Shown one piece after another: positions 5,984-8,978 of a stretch of 8,978 nt of DNA. How positions within the stretch are numbered: position 1 is the stretch's first letter; every line of letters starts with the position of its first letter. The stretch comes from Phoenicibacter sp963592435 (lineage in GTDB: Bacteria > Actinomycetota > Coriobacteriia > Coriobacteriales > Eggerthellaceae), in assembly GCA_963592435.1 (NCBI GenBank), contig CAVAWT010000049.1, forward strand, positions 1 to 8,978. The letters run 5' to 3'. The position numbers and the translations under genes are program-made. The notes under the pieces were generated by a model. The model was not told where the DNA came from. It did not search any database and was given only the letters and a program-made list of their open reading frames with translations.

Positions 5984-5997
5984 TAGAAAGGCAAATT

Positions 5998-7128
5998 ATG
6001 TGTTTATATGCAATGAATGAAGTTATTGCTTTAATCAAACTTGAGGAGACAAGACAAAAGGATAAAAAGCCTAATTACTACGGAGCATTTAATGATTTAT
6101 TGAAGATTAACGCATCGCCGAAAGGTCTTTTGAAATTTTATGACAACATCATCAAATGGATTAAAAAATATGGCTGTAATGTGTTCTTTACAGAACAAAG
6201 AGAGGAATTTACAGATGAGTGCGCAGGATTCTGCGCAGAATATGCAGATATTTATAGTTCTGTTCTATATGGTGACTCAAAACAAAAGATACAGAATGAC
6301 ATAAAGAAAAAATTAGAATTGAAAAATATTTTATATATAGACAAAGACTTTGAAGCAGATAGAGGAAGTTATGTATTTGAGTTAACTGAACTTGCCCTTA
6401 ATATTGAAACTCTTAGAACAGTAATGGAGTTATATTCATTCGTTCAAGGAGAGCCAATTATTGTTCCACCATGGGCTCAAAATGGAAAACCTCTTTTATC
6501 AAACAAATTGATAAGCAGTTGCAGACGGTTCCATCCCCTTTCCAAATTTAGTTCAACAATCAGACACTCATTTGTATTAGAGCCTACATATGAAGATGAA
6601 ATCAACACCCCAACTTCAGAAAATAGAGACTTTGAAGTAATAGATTTCAATGAAAAGTATGAGACGTTCAGTATATATTGCGATAATCGAGATAGTTCTT
6701 CAAAGGATGAGGCTTTACATCGAGTTAGACAAATGATTTTGACGCCAAGCATGATTGAAGGATATCCTTTGCATAAGTCAGATAGATACGGTGACATTTA
6801 CTTTAAACTTGCGTGCGAGATTGTTTGCGCCTACTTAGATACATACTGTTCGTTAGATGCCTATTTTAGTAGAGTAAACTCATTATATGAAGTTAGTCCG
6901 TCAACTGGTAAATTCAAGAAAAAAGCACCTTCAACAATCAAGGCAGAAAAAGAAAGAGAATTATGGGGATACATTGAACTTCATCACGCTCTAGCCCAAG
7001 CAATCATGAAATCAAGAGTGCTTAAATGCGAATGTTGCAATAATTACTTTATATCAAAAAGAAGCGATGCAAAAACGTGTGGAGACTATTGCAGAAACCA
7101 CTTGAACAAAAACGATGAGGGCTATTAG
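5998..7128 (+). CDS. Cargo protein of unknown function with C-terminal zinc motif
   Basis: I do not recognise this 376-aa protein. Most of it is a helix-rich, soluble chain with no signal peptide or membrane segment. It includes a mid-region with strands and loops (about 150-230) and a conserved-looking C-terminus. There, four cysteines form C-x2-C-x13-C-x3-C (C344, C347, C361, C365) in a KCECCNNYF context followed by RSDAKTCGDYCRNH, the treble-clef-like zinc element found at the end of several uncharacterised bacterial proteins. The start at 5998 has AAAGG six bases upstream; an in-frame ATG at 6013 is a weaker alternative. The gene is clearly AT-richer than the integrase (18 versus 30 G/C in sampled 60-base stretches), stands alone between the operon promoter and the integrase, and has its own promoter. 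This suggests separately acquired cargo, such as a defence, host-interaction or regulatory gene, but nothing shows which. Confidence 0.75.
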   Translation: MCLYAMNEVIALIKLEETRQKDKKPNYYGAFNDLLKINASPKGLLKFYDNIIKWIKKYGCNVFFTEQREEFTDECAGFCAEYADIYSSVLYGDSKQKIQNDIKKKLELKNILYIDKDFEADRGSYVFELTELALNIETLRTVMELYSFVQGEPIIVPPWAQNGKPLLSNKLISSCRRFHPLSKFSSTIRHSFVLEPTYEDEINTPTSENRDFEVIDFNEKYETFSIYCDNRDSSSKDEALHRVRQMILTPSMIEGYPLHKSDRYGDIYFKLACEIVCAYLDTYCSLDAYFSRVNSLYEVSPSTGKFKKKAPSTIKAEKERELWGYIELHHALAQAIMKSRVLKCECCNNYFISKRSDAKTCGDYCRNHLNKNDEGY

Positions 7129-7142
7129 AGATAAAAACGGTG

Positions 7143-7174
7143 TCAACCCCACGCGGAAGGATAGCGTGAGTTGA
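7143..7174 (+). promoter_or_regulatory. Hairpin in the integrase leader
   Basis: TCAAC (7143-7147) pairs with GTTGA (7170-7174) and CACGC (7150-7154) with GCGTG (7164-7168), separated by a 2-to-1 base internal loop and closed by a 9-nt loop. It sits between the cargo stop codon and the integrase ribosome site and lacks a T run. A leader control element or recombinase/excisionase binding site is more likely than a terminator. The role is unknown. Confidence 0.35.
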
Positions 7175-7216
7175 ATAATTACTGGCAATTTGATTGAAGA
7201 GAGGAGGTGAGAAAAG

Positions 7217-8677
7217 ATGAAATTTAACATTGGACTGGGAGTTGTTGACAAGAACGGCAAGAGTTGGCGCGTGAGGTTTTGTCTTGGATTGGACAAGGAA
7301 CAAGGAGGTTACACGCGAATTTCAAGGCAATTCAAAGGAACAAAGCGCGATGCTGAGCATTACCGCTCACAACTGCGCGGATTGCTGGCTTACGCCGTGC
7401 CTTCAAAACCTGAAGACTACACAATGCAGGACTGGATTGAACACTTGGAAGCAATTTCAGTAAACAAGCCAGACGGCGTGTCGTGGCAGGCATGGGTGGA
7501 CGAAGTGCGAGAGCAAGAACTTCGGAAAGCGAGGGCTAAAACCGTCGGTCAATATGCTGTTGAGTGGCACAAATACCGCGCCGAAAACGCAGACTTAGCC
7601 ACAAACACCATAAAAGCCGACGAGCAAATCATCACGCGGATTGTGAAATACTTGGGTTCATGTGAACTGGAGGAATTAACTCCAGACACCATAAAACAGA
7701 CCTATTCGCAAATGCACGATGACGGCGTGAGTGATGACGGAGTTTTGCGCTTTCACAAGAAGTTGAAGCAAATTCTTGAGACCGCCTATGAAGACGAGTT
7801 GATACCTAAAAACCCAATCACTAAAAACCGCGTTCCAACCCCGAAGAAAAAGCACGTTATTGAACGCGTTAGTTTGCCACTTCCGAAGGCCATCGAACTT
7901 CAAGGAGTGCTTGACGAGGCTGGCGACACACAAAGTGAATATGTGGCAGTTCGTATTGGCTTAACAACTGGCTTGAGGATTGGCGAGGTGTGCGGTCTTA
8001 CATGGGACGACTTCGACGTTCTTTCTGGTGGTGTGCTTAAAGTTCGCAAACAGTTGACCAAAAATCACGAATTAACGCAGTTAAAAACGAAGTCGAGCGT
8101 GCGCAACATTTCGCTAGACGAAGACACAATTGCACACCTGCTTGCATGGAAGGAAAACCAAAGAGAATACCTTGCGTCTTTACTGATTGTGCAAAACGAG
8201 AACACACCGATTGTAACAAACCAAGTTGGTAAGTTTTACGACAGCGACGGTTTGCGTCGTTGGTTTAGGAACTTTTGCGCTAGGAACGGCTTCGGTGCTT
8301 TCTATGATGCAGAAACTAAAGAAGTCATTGAGCCAACTGAGTATGTTGTCGACAACCGAGGCAAGGCAGGGAGCAAACGCAAGAACGGCAACGGATGCGA
8401 TGCAAACGGCAAGCCTTATTCACGCATGAACAAAAAGCCAAAGCGAGGCGTTCATTATGAAGGCTTGAAGTTCCACGAATTGCGTCACACGCAAGCCACC
8501 CTGTTGTTGGCAAGTGGCGAAGACCTAAAAACCGTTCAGGCAAGGCTCGGTCACGCCAAGGCGAGCACCACGCTTGACATGTATGCTCAAGCGCTGCCTG
8601 AAAAAGACAAAGAAGCCGCTCAGTTGATGCACGATTTACTGAACGGCAAACAAGAACTTTTGAAGACCAAACTTTAA
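7217..8677 (+). CDS. int: Tyrosine recombinase, tRNA-targeting integrase
   Basis: This 486-aa protein inserts and excises the element by strand exchange at the tRNA-Ala gene. It has an N-terminal arm-binding-like region (WRVRFCLGLDKEQGGYTRISRQFKGTKRDAEHYRSQL, about 17-53), a core-binding helical domain (about 107-200), then the catalytic domain. All expected catalytic residues are present: R254 (TTGLRIGE), K292 (LKTKSS), H420 and R423 (HELRH), H446 (LGHAKASTT) and Y456 (TLDMYAQAL). A segment of about 50 residues (361-412), Lys/Gly/Asn-rich with repeated NG, lies before the HELRH box and makes the protein longer than the usual ~380-400 aa. The start follows AGGAGGTGA (7202-7210) with a 6-base spacer. 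The gene runs towards the tRNA 3' end and stops 93 bases before it, the normal arrangement for a tRNA-borne element. Intact and presumably active. Confidence 0.95.
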   Translation: MKFNIGLGVVDKNGKSWRVRFCLGLDKEQGGYTRISRQFKGTKRDAEHYRSQLRGLLAYAVPSKPEDYTMQDWIEHLEAISVNKPDGVSWQAWVDEVREQELRKARAKTVGQYAVEWHKYRAENADLATNTIKADEQIITRIVKYLGSCELEELTPDTIKQTYSQMHDDGVSDDGVLRFHKKLKQILETAYEDELIPKNPITKNRVPTPKKKHVIERVSLPLPKAIELQGVLDEAGDTQSEYVAVRIGLTTGLRIGEVCGLTWDDFDVLSGGVLKVRKQLTKNHELTQLKTKSSVRNISLDEDTIAHLLAWKENQREYLASLLIVQNENTPIVTNQVGKFYDSDGLRRWFRNFCARNGFGAFYDAETKEVIEPTEYVVDNRGKAGSKRKNGNGCDANGKPYSRMNKKPKRGVHYEGLKFHELRHTQATLLLASGEDLKTVQARLGHAKASTTLDMYAQALPEKDKEAAQLMHDLLNGKQELLKTKL

Positions 8678-8701
8678 AAATTTGGTCTAAATTTGGTCTA
8701 A
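8664..8701. repeat. Tandem 11-bp repeats with an inverted copy, possible integrase arm sites
   Basis: ATTTGGTCTAA occurs twice in perfect tandem (8680-8690, 8691-8701). An inverted copy of its core, AGACCAAA, lies at 8664-8671 over the end of the integrase gene. The three cores are spaced around the integrase stop codon, within about 110 bases of the tRNA 3' end. This is where tyrosine integrases usually have arm-type sites. The inverted pair could also form an 8-bp hairpin, but without a T run it makes a poor terminator. Confidence 0.55.
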
Positions 8702-8741
8702 AATGAGGTTTAGAGCGTTACTCAAAAGTTGCCAAATTTAT

Positions 8742-8761
8742 AAAAAACAGCCTCTACACTG
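8742..8761 (-). terminator. Weak possible terminator of the tRNA transcript
   Basis: Downstream of the tRNA on the minus strand, a very short hairpin (CAG...CTG with a wobble pair, 8748-8761) is followed by six T residues (plus-strand A run 8742-8747). The stem is too short to be convincing. This sequence came with the element, replacing the original tRNA 3' flank. Confidence 0.2.
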
Positions 8762-8770
8762 GGATTTTAC

Positions 8771-8846
8771 TGGTGGAGCATAGGGGGTTCGAACCCCTGA
8801 CCTCATGGCTGCCAGCCATGCGCTCTCCCAACTGAGCTAATGCCCC
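8771..8846 (-). tRNA. tRNA-Ala (anticodon GGC)
   Basis: The 76-nt gene folds fully. The acceptor stem GGGGCAT pairs with ATGCTCC with one G-T. The D arm is GCTCAGTTGGGAGAGC, the anticodon stem CATGG/CCATG has loop CTGGCAG giving anticodon GGC (alanine), and the T arm is AGGGGTTCGAACCCCT. Discriminator A and an encoded CCA end (8771-8773) are present. The 3' end faces the integrase gene, so the T arm to CCA part is very likely the integration core and the right attachment site. The tRNA remains intact, as is usual for such elements. Confidence 0.96.
8774..8800. other. Probable right attachment site (attR core) within the tRNA 3' end
   Basis: The element joins the chromosome at the 3' part of tRNA-Ala: acceptor strand and T arm lie next to the integrase gene and the arm-like repeats. 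Exact crossover limits cannot be fixed because the second copy of the core is not in the window. The span given is the T arm plus the acceptor 3' strand, chosen by family habit. Confidence 0.45.
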
Positions 8847-8855
8847 TTAGTGACT

Positions 8856-8885
8856 AATCTATTCTAACACAGAAGTCTTTGTCAA
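8856..8885 (-). promoter_or_regulatory. Promoter of tRNA-Ala
   Basis: Read leftward, a perfect TTGACA (8880-8885) is followed after 18 bases by TAGATT (8856-8861), four of six matches to the -10 consensus. The first tRNA base (8846) is 9 bases further on. Position and strength fit a stable-RNA promoter. This is host sequence outside the element. Confidence 0.6.
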
Positions 8886-8925
8886 TTGATAACTTTATCA
8901 AACCCGATTGTGGCTTTTGGGGGAT

Positions 8926-8978
8926 TAGGTTTTAGGGAGTAGGTTTTAGAATTCTACCCTAACACCTACAACCTAAAA
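8926..8978. repeat. Host intergenic repeat: direct TAGGTTTTAG copies and an imperfect inverted repeat
   Basis: TAGGTTTTAG occurs at 8926-8935 and 8940-8949. An imperfect inverted repeat pairs 8930-8936 with 8972-8978 (TTTTAGG/CCTAAAA), 8939-8944 with 8964-8969 (GTAGGT/ACCTAC) and 8946-8949 with 8959-8962. It lies upstream of the tRNA in chromosomal DNA and may continue past the window edge. It resembles a dispersed intergenic repeat, but one copy cannot prove that. Confidence 0.45.

Overview
The window covers the right-hand part of an integrated mobile element, most likely an integrative mobilizable or conjugative element (IME/ICE). It sits in the 3' end of a bacterial tRNA-Ala(GGC) gene. The tRNA type, the strong AGGAGG-type ribosome sites and the protein flavours suggest a low-to-middle GC Bacillota-like host. 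I cannot name the genus.

Layout from left to right. Positions 1-447 hold no convincing gene. They contain a rightward terminator (85-121) and then a nearly unbroken series of imperfect hairpins (159-460). From 5870 down to 448 runs one tightly packed minus-strand operon of eight genes: an XRE repressor-like protein, an excisionase/MerR-like DNA-binding protein, a winged-helix replication-initiator-like protein, a DnaC/IstB-like helicase-loader homologue with damaged ATPase motifs, an unrecognised 215-aa protein, a MobC-like ribbon-helix-helix accessory protein, a VirD4/TraG-type coupling protein, and a MobP-like relaxase. Most junctions overlap, abut or are a few bases apart, with ribosome sites buried in the end of the preceding gene. 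Positions 5871-5997 form an AT-rich divergent control region. On the plus strand lie a 376-aa AT-rich cargo gene of unknown function with a C-terminal four-cysteine zinc-binding motif (5998-7128), a tyrosine recombinase (7217-8677), short repeats that may be recombinase arm sites (8664-8701), and then the tRNA-Ala gene on the minus strand (8771-8846) with its promoter and host flank.

How it fits together (inference): the integrase and the small excisionase would move the element in and out of the tRNA 3' end. The initiator-like protein and loader homologue would replicate the excised circle from a palindrome-rich, AT-flanked segment lying inside the initiator gene (4916-5115). MobC, the relaxase and the coupling protein would nick and deliver it through a conjugation channel. 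No channel genes (VirB4, VirB6 and so on) are visible here, so they are either left of the window or borrowed from another element. The XRE protein probably controls the divergent promoters.

The most interesting items are the hairpin array at the left, the putative intragenic replication origin, the loader homologue without a Walker A lysine, and the zinc-motif cargo protein.
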